This document shows, piece after piece, positions 5,958 to 13,302 of a DNA stretch of 16,488 nt. The notes under the pieces are model-generated. The model made no database searches. It was not told where the DNA came from and saw only the letters and a program-made list of their open reading frames with translations. The position numbers and the translations under genes are program-made. Every line of letters begins with the position of its first letter. Position 1 is the stretch's first letter. Source of the stretch: Saprospiraceae bacterium (GTDB lineage: Bacteria; Bacteroidota; Bacteroidia; Chitinophagales; Saprospiraceae); contig JADZFP010000360.1 of assembly GCA_020849825.1 (NCBI GenBank), positions 1 to 16,488 of the forward strand, read 5' to 3'.

Positions 5958-8013
5958 CACCAATCGCCACCGTTGCACGGAGCCACCAGCTGCGGCCCGG
6001 ACTGATATTTTGTTGCGTGGTGCCGCCGCCGGTATGATTGCCCGTTCCGGAGCCTGTGATGAGCGTGGATTGCACGTCGAGCAGGTTGCGGACGCCGGCG
6101 GTGAGCACGATTCGGTTGTTCCACATCGATTTGCCGACAGAAGCGTCCATCTGTGTAAAACCATTGATGATGCGCTGCCGGGCAATGGTTTGGCCGTTTT
6201 CTTTTTCGGGATAGTACCGCACGAACCGGTCGGTCGTACGCGCCCACACCCCGGCGTTCCAGCCGTCGGAGTGCTCCCATTGCACCGATCCGCTCCATTC
6301 CTGGGTATAGGTGAAAGCAGGCGTTTCGGGCATATTGTCGTGTTCGGGGTTGTAGTGCCCGATTCGGTTGGTCGCGCCTTCGAGACGCAGGCCGCGCCAT
6401 TGGGCCGAAGCGCGCAGCGTGGCGCCGTGGGTGCGGTATTGGTCGATGTTGAAATAGGTGTACCGCAGCGTTGTGGTGTCGCCCTGGGCGGGTTCGATGC
6501 CGCCGCCCGGCAGGTCGACGAATTCGTACAATTCGATTTTGTCGCGCAACCAGTTGGAGAAGCCGCAAACCTGCGCATTCCAGCGGATTGCGCCGGTTTT
6601 GCCCTGCCAGCCGAGCGTTGCCTGCACGTTGTCGGTGGTTTCGGCGCGCAAATCGGCATTGCCGACGATGTAGTGGTTGACGTCGACAAAATAGAAAAAG
6701 AGTTCCTTGATGTCGGGGCTTCTGAATCCGCGGGCATAGCTGGCCCGCAGGCTGAATGCCTCGCCCAGGTTTTGGCGGATGTGGAAAGAGGGCACTACGG
6801 AGCCGTTATAGCGGCTGTTCCAGCCGGCGCGCAGGCCGGCTTCCAGGCTCAGGTCGGCCGTGGCGCGGAAGCGAAGACTGCCCAGCACGGCCGCGTCGAG
6901 CATGGCGCTTTCGCCGACGGTGTTGTTGAGTGTATCGAGGATGCGGCGGCCGGAGCCGGTGTCGTAGCGGCCGTCGATACCGGCCATCCATTGCCAGCGC
7001 CGGTGAGCGCCTTGCGAGGCCAGCACGGAGCGCAGCATATAGCTGTTGAACCGAATGGTATCCTGTTCGGCGTTGAGCGGCATGGTTTCCGCCGTTTCGA
7101 GGTCGGTTCGGCGGGCTTCTTTTTCGCGGTAGAAGAAATTGGCGCCCAGAGTGTTGTTCCAGAACAGGCCGGAGCCTACGGAGCCTTCGTGCAGAAATGC
7201 CAGGTCGCGGCGCTGGGTGCGGTAAAATTCGTCGAAAGCATAGGGTTTGAATTGCGGCCGCCTGACCTCTCCGAGGTTGTCTACCTGTTCGAGAAACAGG
7301 GCGCCTTTCAGCCGGAAAACGTGATCGCCCGCCCCGTTGTACCGCAGGGTAGCGTCGCCGTAGGTTTGTTTTTTCGGGTTCCAAAGCCGGTTCCTGCTGC
7401 TGGCGCTGGTATCGAAACCCGTGAAGTGGTCATAGCCGCCACTGCCCAGCAAAAGCCATTTTTCGCCCAGTCTGACGCCCGCGCTGCCGCCCAGACTGCG
7501 TTCGCCCAGGGTTTCGTACTGGCTGTTGACGCTGAGGCGCCAGGGTTCGAGTTGGGAGCGGCGGGTAATCAGGTTGATGACGCCGGCCAGGGCATCGGTG
7601 CCGTAATACACCGAAGTAGGGCCTTCGATCAATTCCACGCGATCCACGTTGGCCAGGTTGATCTGCCCGAGGTCGATGTTGCCGTCCTGCCGACCGATCA
7701 CCGGTACGCCGTCGATGAGTATTTTGACGTTTTGTCCCGACATGCCCTGCATCGACAGGCTGCTGCCGAGCACCATGTCTTGCCCGATGCCCAGGTTGAG
7801 TTCCTGGCGGAGCAATTGTTCGAGGTTGTTGGCGCCCAGCCGCTCGATGCGGTCGCGGCGCAGGATGCGCACGGCATGGGTGGCGCTGCGCACGTCGGTG
7901 GGGGCAAACTGGGCGGTGACCACCACTTCGCGAAGCAGGGGGTCGGTTTGTTGGGCGTAAACAGTTGTTACGCCCAACAAACCCATCAGGACAAGGCAGA
8001 AAGAGGATCGCAT
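5947..8013 (-). CDS. TonB-dependent outer-membrane receptor, HmuR-like
   Basis: A 688-residue receptor with a signal peptide (residues 1-20, ending V-Y-A), a TonB-box-like segment R-E-V-V-V-T-A-Q at 28-35, and a plug domain at about 35-152 (D-R-I-E-R-L-G-A-N-N-L, L-I-D-G-V-P-V, V-E-L-I-E-G-P-T-S-V-Y-Y-G-T-D-A-L-A-G-V-I-N). A 22-strand-type barrel follows. The barrel contains G-F-R-S-P at 429-433, His447 and G-N-A-D-L at 451-455. This resembles the FRAP and NPDL boxes with an intervening histidine that mark haem receptors such as HmuR. Energy comes from TonB-ExbBD, not encoded here. The HmuY-like gene ends 58 bp upstream on the same strand, so the two are very likely one operon. A cobalamin or other siderophore ligand cannot be excluded; the haem call rests on the neighbour and on the boxes. 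Confidence 0.85.
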   Translation of the reverse strand: MRSSFCLVLMGLLGVTTVYAQQTDPLLREVVVTAQFAPTDVRSATHAVRILRRDRIERLGANNLEQLLRQELNLGIGQDMVLGSSLSMQGMSGQNVKILIDGVPVIGRQDGNIDLGQINLANVDRVELIEGPTSVYYGTDALAGVINLITRRSQLEPWRLSVNSQYETLGERSLGGSAGVRLGEKWLLLGSGGYDHFTGFDTSASSRNRLWNPKKQTYGDATLRYNGAGDHVFRLKGALFLEQVDNLGEVRRPQFKPYAFDEFYRTQRRDLAFLHEGSVGSGLFWNNTLGANFFYREKEARRTDLETAETMPLNAEQDTIRFNSYMLRSVLASQGAHRRWQWMAGIDGRYDTGSGRRILDTLNNTVGESAMLDAAVLGSLRFRATADLSLEAGLRAGWNSRYNGSVVPSFHIRQNLGEAFSLRASYARGFRSPDIKELFFYFVDVNHYIVGNADLRAETTDNVQATLGWQGKTGAIRWNAQVCGFSNWLRDKIELYEFVDLPGGGIEPAQGDTTTLRYTYFNIDQYRTHGATLRASAQWRGLRLEGATNRIGHYNPEHDNMPETPAFTYTQEWSGSVQWEHSDGWNAGVWARTTDRFVRYYPEKENGQTIARQRIINGFTQMDASVGKSMWNNRIVLTAGVRNLLDVQSTLITGSGTGNHTGGGTTQQNISPGRSWWLRATVAIGGKG

Positions 8014-8071
8014 GGATGAGTTCGGTTTCCTGAAAAAGTGCGTATTGGAAACAGGATCGGAGAAAGAGGTG

Positions 8072-9355
8072 TCACTTGCCCACCGAAATCTGGCGGGAAA
8101 ACTGTCCGGCGGCGGTTTGTACGTTCAACAAGTACGAGCCGCCATGGAGGCCGGGCAGTTCGATTTCGGCTACGTTCAGGCCGTTTTGCAAACGAATGGA
8201 GCCGCTCCACACCATTTTCCCGTCGGGGCTCAGCAGCCGCAAATTGGCGGCGCCGGCTGCCTGGCTTGTGAACGAGAGCGTCATCCGCTCGGCCACCGGG
8301 TTGGGGTATACCAGCACTTCATCGATACCGGCCGGCAGATCCTGCGCTGCGCTCAACTGACCCAGGAACGTGCGTTCCATGGTGCCGGCGCCGGTGCTCG
8401 ATCCTTCGAAGTCGATGAAGACAATCTTGTACAGTTTGTTCTGTTTGGTTTTGACAAAATAAGCCAGGTTGGGCGTCGTGATCCAGCCGCCTTGCTGGAG
8501 GTTGAACGATTTCCAGTCGTGGCCGACACGGTCGAGTTCGGTGGAGAAAGAGTCCACATAATCCAGGTAATCCACCGTATTCGGGTCGACACCGGCCGCG
8601 CGGGCTACCTGTACGCCGTCGCCGGAGAGGATGCCGGTTACATTGTATTGAAGGGTGTTGCCCTGACCGTCGTCGAGCGGGTCGACGTAGCGGCAAAAGA
8701 CGAGGTCCCAGTTGAGCGGGGTGGTCACATTGGCGCCGTTGGCGCCGAGGCTGAAATAAATCAGCGGGCTGCCGTTGCCGAAGTTGGTGTTGATGGTGTG
8801 CTCGGCGAGGTCGCTGTTGTCGGGGTTGGCGACGCGGAATTTGTAGCTCGTGCCGGTGTATTCGTCAAAAATGATCTTTTTGTGGTCGCCGTTGCGCAGT
8901 TTGATCACGAATACGCGGTTGCCCACCACCTTGAACTGGCCGGGATTGTACAGGCCCCAACCGAAATCGAAGGGATTGCCGAGGTCGCGTGGCATATTAA
9001 ATGCGCCTTCGCCCCAGTTGGTCTCGGGGTTGTACAGCCGTTCGGTAAACAGGGCCGGGTCGATGATATCGTTAAAATTGTCGGTCAGTGCGTCGTACAC
9101 TTCAAGCGCCGGACCGGTCTGGCCGCCGCTGCTGTTGGTGCTTTCATTGATAAAAATACCGGCAGACTGGACGTTCAGGTTGGAAAAAGCAATGTCCCAG
9201 GCGTTGTAGGCGACTTGTTGCGAACTTCCGTTGTTCAGGTAAAAATAACCCGACTGGCCGTAGCCCTGTCCAGCGGAAATCTGATCGAAAGTGGTTTGGG
9301 AGAACGCAAAAATGCTCGTTGCAAGCAGGGTAGAAATCGTAAGACGTACTTTCAT
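8072..9355 (-). CDS. HmuY family protein with T9SS type A sorting domain
   Basis: A 427-residue exported protein. Start set at the ATG (9353-9355) that opens on the signal peptide MKVRLTISTLLATSIFAFSQ; the upstream extension of 39 codons is unlike coding sequence. Residues about 20-330 match HmuY-like proteins: N-A-W-D-I-A-F at 51-57, N-W-D-L-V-F at 215-220, Y-N-V-T-G-I-L at 237-243, D-W-K-S-F at 280-284, and A-Y-F-V-K-T-K then L-Y-K-I-V-F-I-D-F at 298-316. Residues 347-427 form a T9SS sorting domain (V-L-V-Y-P-N-P at 347-353, then G-G-S-Y-L-L-N-V near 405-412). Porphyromonas HmuY is a surface lipoprotein that captures haem for HmuR. This protein has no lipobox cysteine and should instead reach the surface or medium through T9SS. 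The haem-ligand residues cannot be identified by eye, so haem binding is inferred from family and neighbour. Confidence 0.8.
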   Translation of the reverse strand: MKVRLTISTLLATSIFAFSQTTFDQISAGQGYGQSGYFYLNNGSSQQVAYNAWDIAFSNLNVQSAGIFINESTNSSGGQTGPALEVYDALTDNFNDIIDPALFTERLYNPETNWGEGAFNMPRDLGNPFDFGWGLYNPGQFKVVGNRVFVIKLRNGDHKKIIFDEYTGTSYKFRVANPDNSDLAEHTINTNFGNGSPLIYFSLGANGANVTTPLNWDLVFCRYVDPLDDGQGNTLQYNVTGILSGDGVQVARAAGVDPNTVDYLDYVDSFSTELDRVGHDWKSFNLQQGGWITTPNLAYFVKTKQNKLYKIVFIDFEGSSTGAGTMERTFLGQLSAAQDLPAGIDEVLVYPNPVAERMTLSFTSQAAGAANLRLLSPDGKMVWSGSIRLQNGLNVAEIELPGLHGGSYLLNVQTAAGQFSRQISVGK

Positions 9356-9382
9356 GGTTATGCCGTTTTTTTCTTGACGGCA

Positions 9383-9412
9383 CAAAAGTATAGGCCGAAA
9401 AAGCGGCAAAAA
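9383..9412 (-). promoter_or_regulatory. Bacteroidota-type promoter for the HmuY-like/TonB receptor operon
   Basis: On the minus strand, TACTTTTG (9383-9390) fits the -7 consensus TAnnTTTG, and TTTTTG (9407-9412) serves as the -33 TTG element with a 16-nt gap. The -7 box lies 27 bp before the ATG at 9355. The spacing is slightly short of the usual range, so this is probable rather than certain. No Fur box is obvious to the eye. Confidence 0.5.
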
Positions 9413-9476
9413 CCAGTCGAAACAACTACTTGCAGACAAATGACATTGCGCAGACACCGCTGTGACAAACACCGCC

Positions 9477-10895
9477 TCAGCACTCGATCAGACCCACAGA
9501 GATTTGCACGGCCAGGCCGCCATCGGAGGTTTCTTTGTACTTGTGGCTCATGTCGTCGGCCGTTTCTTTCATGGTTTTGATCACGGCATCGAGACTGACT
9601 TTGGCCTTGGATGGGTCGCTTTCCAGCGCAATCTGGCTGGCGGTAATGGCCTTGATGGCGCCCATGGTCTTGCGCTCGATGCAGGGCACCTGCACCAGTC
9701 CGCCGATAGGGTCGCAGGTCATCCCCAGATGGTGTTCCATTGCAATTTCGGCGGCCATCATGCACTGGCCGGGCGATCCGCCGAGGCATTCCGTCAGCGC
9801 CCCCGCGGCCATGGCCGACGATACGCCGATCTCCGCCTGGCATCCGCCCATGGCGGCCGAGATAGTCGCGCCTTTTTTGAACAAACTGCCGAACTCGCCG
9901 GCGGTGAGCAGGAAGCGGACAATATCGTCGTCCTGAAAATGTTCCGAAAAACACACGTGGTACAGCAAAACCGCCGGTATAACGCCGGCAGCGCCATTGG
10001 TCGGGGCGGTGACCACCCGGCTGAACGCCGCGTTTTCTTCATTGACGGCCAAGGCGAAACAACTGACCCATTTGAGAATTTCCTGGAAAGTCCAGCGGCC
10101 CGCCTTTATCCGGGCGATCCATTCGTCGGCATTGGCGCAAGGGGTTTCGCCCAGTAATTTGACGTTCAGGGTGTGGGCGCGCCGCACCACGTCGAGGCCG
10201 CCGGGCAACACGCCGTCGGTATGCGCGCCGATGAAGGCGCATTGTTTCATCACCTCCCAGATGGCCAGCAGGTCGGTCCGGATGCGCTCGGGCGTACGCC
10301 AGGTGCGTTCGTTGTCCCACACGACTTCCGAGATGGGGCGGGTATTGCCCTGGCACCAGCGTTCGAGGTCGGCGCCCCGGTCGATCGGGTGGGGGAGTTG
10401 TACCGCACTGACCAGGTTTTCTTCCCCTTCTTTGACCACAAACCCTCCGCCGACGGAGTAGTAGGTTTGACTTTCACCGGTGTCGTCGTGGTAAAAAGCC
10501 CTGAATATCAGTCCGTTGGCATGGTAGGGTAAGCTGGTTTCAAAGTGAAAGAGGATGTGTTGTTCGGGATCGAAATCGATGGCATGTATTCCGCCGAGCA
10601 GCAGGCGCCGGGTGTTGCGAATATTGTCGAGGGTGGGTTGCACCTGATCGACGGGGATGGTCACCGGGTCGTCGCCGTTGAGGCCGAGGATGACGGCGAG
10701 GTCGGTGCCGTGGCCTTTGCCGGTTTTGGCGAGCGAGCCGTAAAGTTCGACCTGTACTTCGGCGAGTTCGTGCAGGCGGCCCTGGGCGGCAATTTCGTTG
10801 ACGAAGCGCTGGGCGGCCCGCCAGGGGCCCATGGTATGCGAGCTGGAAGGGCCAATACCGATTTTAAAGATATCAAATACACTGATTCTTTCCAT
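9477..10895 (-). CDS. sdaA: L-serine dehydratase (L-serine ammonia-lyase), single-chain iron-sulfur type
   Basis: A 472-residue cytoplasmic enzyme converting L-serine to pyruvate and ammonia with a [4Fe-4S] cluster. The N-terminal beta domain begins M-E-R-I-S-V-F-D-I-F-K-I-G-I-G-P-S-S-S-H-T (G-P-S-S-S-H-T at 15-21). The alpha domain holds T-A-P-T-N-G-A-A-G-V-I-P at 296-307. Cysteines at 352 (G-C-Q-A-E-I-G), 394 (T-C-D-P-I-G-G) and 405 (P-C-I-E-R-K) have the 42- and 11-residue spacing of the known cluster ligands. The protein ends in Cys472. In the Legionella enzyme a C-terminal cysteine occupies the open iron site (tail-in-mouth), so the same arrangement is likely here. Length and the fused beta-alpha order fit the single-chain (type 2) form. 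It starts 57 bp after the unknown helical protein gene on the same strand. Confidence 0.96.
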   Translation of the reverse strand: MERISVFDIFKIGIGPSSSHTMGPWRAAQRFVNEIAAQGRLHELAEVQVELYGSLAKTGKGHGTDLAVILGLNGDDPVTIPVDQVQPTLDNIRNTRRLLLGGIHAIDFDPEQHILFHFETSLPYHANGLIFRAFYHDDTGESQTYYSVGGGFVVKEGEENLVSAVQLPHPIDRGADLERWCQGNTRPISEVVWDNERTWRTPERIRTDLLAIWEVMKQCAFIGAHTDGVLPGGLDVVRRAHTLNVKLLGETPCANADEWIARIKAGRWTFQEILKWVSCFALAVNEENAAFSRVVTAPTNGAAGVIPAVLLYHVCFSEHFQDDDIVRFLLTAGEFGSLFKKGATISAAMGGCQAEIGVSSAMAAGALTECLGGSPGQCMMAAEIAMEHHLGMTCDPIGGLVQVPCIERKTMGAIKAITASQIALESDPSKAKVSLDAVIKTMKETADDMSHKYKETSDGGLAVQISVGLIEC

Positions 10896-10924
10896 GATGA
10901 CAGGGTAGCGGATAAATGAGGGCG

Positions 10925-10956
10925 GAAAAGTAGGAAAAACCTTTTTGTCCGTTCAA
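10925..10956 (-). promoter_or_regulatory. Possible promoter for sdaA
   Basis: On the minus strand, TACTTTTC (10925-10932) is one base off the -7 consensus TAnnTTTG, and TTG (10954-10956) lies 21 bp upstream as a -33 element. The TTG overlaps the stop codon of the preceding gene. If real, sdaA can be transcribed independently of that gene. Confidence 0.3.
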
Positions 10957-11669
10957 CGGCAGCCTTCGCTTTGTAGAATGTTGTTCATGGCCTGCTGTGC
11001 CGTTCGGGCAAATTGGGCGGCTTTTTCCCAGGAATCGGAGGTCAGGGCGTTGCTGCAGGCCTGCGTTGCGATCAGCACTTGTTCGCGGGTGTTGCGGCAA
11101 TTGGGCAATTGTTCGGAGAGGTACTCCATGTCGTGAAGTATGTCGAGGGCATGTTCCAGTTTTTGGGCCATGACATGGAAATCGGCGACGGCCAGCGCGT
11201 CCTGCAGGTCGTTGGACACGATTTCAGCGTCTTTTCTCAAAACGTCGGACAGTTGGTAGCCTGCCGACCCTTTTTCGGCGGCCGGCATACAAGCGGCGGC
11301 GGCTTCGCGCATACGAATGGCCTGCAATCGGGCTTCGGCAGCGCGCACTTTCAGGCTCATGAGGTCTTTTTCTTCTTTGAACTGGGTGAGGTCGCAAATT
11401 TGCCGGCCGCGTTCGGCCGCGATACGGGCGTTGTGGCAATACAAACCGGCATGGGCCACGGCCGTGAAGTCTTCCCAGACAATATATAAATAGAGCAGGA
11501 GGTTGTACTGACCTTCACCCCGGGTCGCCAGGTCGAGCGAGGAGTCGATTTTTACGGAAACAGACTGGACCCAGCGCAGGGTTTCGCGGCTGTCGGTGGG
11601 GTTATTTGGCGTTTGGGCAGCGCCAGCAAGGGCAAATAACAGAAAAGCAAATACAGATACAAAGCGCAT
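10953..11669 (-). CDS. Exported helical protein of unknown function
   Basis: A 238-residue protein with a signal peptide (MRFVSVFAFLLFALAGAAQ, cleavage near residue 18 or 19). The remainder is almost entirely alpha-helical: Ala-, Glu-, Gln- and Leu-rich stretches with heptad-like spacing at about 95-128 and 150-235. There are six cysteines in the mature part (78, 92, 127, 191, 205, 237), an even number compatible with disulfides in the periplasm. I recognise no family, and no catalytic motif is visible. It precedes sdaA by 57 bp on the same strand and is divergent from the OsmC-family gene. The signal peptide and codon-consistent frame support a real gene. Confidence 0.7.
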   Translation of the reverse strand: MRFVSVFAFLLFALAGAAQTPNNPTDSRETLRWVQSVSVKIDSSLDLATRGEGQYNLLLYLYIVWEDFTAVAHAGLYCHNARIAAERGRQICDLTQFKEEKDLMSLKVRAAEARLQAIRMREAAAACMPAAEKGSAGYQLSDVLRKDAEIVSNDLQDALAVADFHVMAQKLEHALDILHDMEYLSEQLPNCRNTREQVLIATQACSNALTSDSWEKAAQFARTAQQAMNNILQSEGCR

Positions 11670-11747
11670 GATAAATGGTTTTTCTTTTACAACAGCCTTG
11701 CATCTGGATTGTTATACGAAATCGATAATCACATCCGCACCATTCAC

Positions 11748-12176
11748 ATGAGCGAACACCACGTCACTACCCGTTGGGCCGGCAAAATGGCCTTCGACAG
11801 CACAGTTGGCAACCACGTCGTCCGGATCGATTCCAAGCCGGAGGCCGGCGACGATTCCGGCCCCGGCCCCAAGTCGCTGTTGCTGGTTGCCCTCACAGGC
11901 TGCACCGGTATCGATCTCGCCGCGCTTTTGCCCAAAATGCGCGTCAAGTTTGACACCCTTGAAATCGAGGCAGCCGCCCCGCTGACGGAAGAACATCCGC
12001 GGGTGTATACCGAAATCAGACTGCTATTTCGGGTGCGAGGCAAAAACCTCAGCGAGGAAAAGATTCGCCGGGCCATCGAACTCTCCCAGGAAAAATACTG
12101 CGGCGTGACGGCCATGCTGAAAGCCCATTGCCCGATCACCTGGTCGCTGGAGTTGGTTGAAGAGGCTTCTAAGTAA
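11748..12176 (+). CDS. OsmC family protein
   Basis: A 142-residue cytoplasmic protein. Start chosen at the ATG at 11748 (MSEHHVTTRWAGKMAF), where OsmC similarity begins; a longer reading adds 13 codons that look non-homologous. The family signature is present: G-P-G-P-K-S-L-L-L-V-A-L-T-G-C-T-G-I-D at 38-56 with Cys52, and E-K-Y-C-G-V-T-A-M-L at 115-124 with Cys118. These two cysteines are the conserved thiol pair by which OsmC/Ohr proteins reduce hydroperoxides. The sequence is closer to the general OsmC/YhfA branch than to Ohr, so a specific role in organic hydroperoxide resistance is not assured. It is divergent from the unknown exported protein, with a 78-bp gap between the two starts. Confidence 0.9.
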   Translation: MSEHHVTTRWAGKMAFDSTVGNHVVRIDSKPEAGDDSGPGPKSLLLVALTGCTGIDLAALLPKMRVKFDTLEIEAAAPLTEEHPRVYTEIRLLFRVRGKNLSEEKIRRAIELSQEKYCGVTAMLKAHCPITWSLELVEEASK

Positions 12177-12208
12177 TTTCTAAGGAAATTATAAACCGGT
12201 TCTAAGGA
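12167..12208. repeat. Three short TTCTAAG direct repeats
   Basis: TTCTAAG occurs at 12167-12173, 12178-12184 and 12200-12206. The last two copies extend to TTCTAAGGA. The first lies across the end of the OsmC reading frame and the others in the gap before the barrel gene. A weak GCCCC/GGGGC hairpin follows at about 12209-12227. The role is unknown; chance or slippage is possible. Confidence 0.4.
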
Positions 12209-12271
12209 GCCCCACGACGGAGGGGCGGTTCTTTGCAGGCAGTTCTTTGTTTATCAATCCTGTCGCATCGT

Positions 12272-13198
12272 ATGAATTTTCGCACTACTCTGTCCCTGCT
12301 CCTGCTGTTGGGCGGCTTCGGGTCGTTTCCGGTTTTTTCCGGCGCCCAGAGCCTGACCGACGGCATTTTTATGAATAAAAAATTTCTCTGCGCCGGCGCA
12401 TTCTATACCCACGAGGCCTGGGATGAATACTGGGAAGGCACCCTGCTGCGTACCAATGGCACCATCGGTACCGTCACTACGCAAAACGTGATGCTCGGGC
12501 TCAATTACGGCATCACCAACAAACTCAATGCCGTGGTGATGGCGCCCTACGTCTGGACGGAAGCCAGCGCCGGCACACTCGCCGGCCAGTCCGGCATCCA
12601 GGATCTTACCCTGGGGCTTAAATACAACGTCGTCGCATTCAATGGCCTGGGTGGCCGGATGTCGGTACAGGCGGTCGCGGGCGGTTCCCTGCCCCTGACG
12701 GATTACGTGGCCGATTTTCTCCCCATGTCGATCGGTCTGCAAAGCAAAACCCTCTTCGGGCGCGGTATTTTGCATTATGCAGCCGAGAACAATCTTACCT
12801 TTTTACTATCGGGTACCTATACCCTGCGCAGCAATATCGAGATCGATCGAGAGTCGTACTACACCACCGAACAAATCTACTCTAATGAAGTGGAGATGCC
12901 CGACGCTGCCCAATTGTACTTCCGGGGCGGCTACTACTCGTTCCGCTGGGGCGCCGAACTGACGGCCAGCCACAACATGACCCTGGGCGGCTTCGACATT
13001 CGCCGGCAGGATATGCCTTTCCCCTCCAACAACATGGACGTTACGCGCGTCGGGGTGGAGGCATTCTACCGTCTCCCGTTCCTGGGAGATCTCCAGGTGC
13101 TCGGCCAGATCAATCAAACCGTTGCCGGCCGCAACATGGGCAAGTCGCTGGGCTGGACCCTCGGGCTGACCAAATTTATCAATTTCAACAAGGATTAA
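12272..13198 (+). CDS. Outer-membrane transporter-like beta-barrel (phenol-degradation MetA-like family)
   Basis: A 308-residue protein. Start taken at the ATG at 12272, which opens on a signal peptide (M-N-F-R-T-T-L-S-L-L-L-L-L, cleavage near residue 25, S-G-A then Q). The body alternates amphipathic strands with G-L-x-Y-G-I-T-N-K-L, a sheet-turn motif around G-I-Q-D-L-T-L-G-L-K-Y, and aromatic-rich strands (Y-F-R-G-G-Y-Y-S-F-R-W-G). This layout matches the family annotated as putative MetA-pathway of phenol degradation or transporter in Bacteroidota and Proteobacteria, a probable outer-membrane barrel. The name reflects an old link and not a proven substrate. A hairpin at 13217-13260 ends the unit before the downstream lipoprotein gene. 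Confidence 0.7.
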   Translation: MNFRTTLSLLLLLGGFGSFPVFSGAQSLTDGIFMNKKFLCAGAFYTHEAWDEYWEGTLLRTNGTIGTVTTQNVMLGLNYGITNKLNAVVMAPYVWTEASAGTLAGQSGIQDLTLGLKYNVVAFNGLGGRMSVQAVAGGSLPLTDYVADFLPMSIGLQSKTLFGRGILHYAAENNLTFLLSGTYTLRSNIEIDRESYYTTEQIYSNEVEMPDAAQLYFRGGYYSFRWGAELTASHNMTLGGFDIRRQDMPFPSNNMDVTRVGVEAFYRLPFLGDLQVLGQINQTVAGRNMGKSLGWTLGLTKFINFNKD

Positions 13199-13216
13199 GT
13201 TTTGTGAAAGCGTGTT

Positions 13217-13260
13217 AGAAACCGGGGGCGAATACCATTGTTCAAGCCCGGTTTTCTTTC
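13217..13260 (+). terminator. Probable intrinsic terminator after the barrel gene
   Basis: AAACCGGG (13219-13226) pairs with CCCGGTTT (13247-13254) as an 8-bp stem around a 20-nt loop. It is followed by TTCTTTCC, a T-rich but interrupted tail. It lies 20 bp after the stop codon at 13198. Confidence 0.5.
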
Positions 13261-13302
13261 CGGCTTTTATTATTTATTCAATTGAATTTCAATTTCATAG
13301 AA

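Noticed and set aside
5855..6737. Two overlapping minus-strand frames of 237 and 267 codons at the 3' end of the TonB receptor gene
   Set aside because: They are out-of-frame readings of the receptor. The Arg/Pro- and Thr/Ala-rich composition is typical of frame-shifted GC-rich coding DNA, and one runs into the inverted repeat.
6010..8019. 669-codon open frame on the plus strand
   Set aside because: It is antisense to the TonB receptor gene, whose plug and barrel motifs are unmistakable. The translation is low-complexity Ala/Val/Gly-rich with no motif, as expected from the complement of GC-biased codons.
8012..9580. 522-codon open frame on the plus strand
   Set aside because: Antisense to the HmuY-like gene. 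It also runs across the intergenic regions on both sides and into sdaA, which a real gene would not do here.
12200..12208. TCTAAGGAG as a Shine-Dalgarno sequence for the barrel gene
   Set aside because: It is more than 60 bp from the ATG at 12272, far outside the working distance, and other genes here show no such sites.
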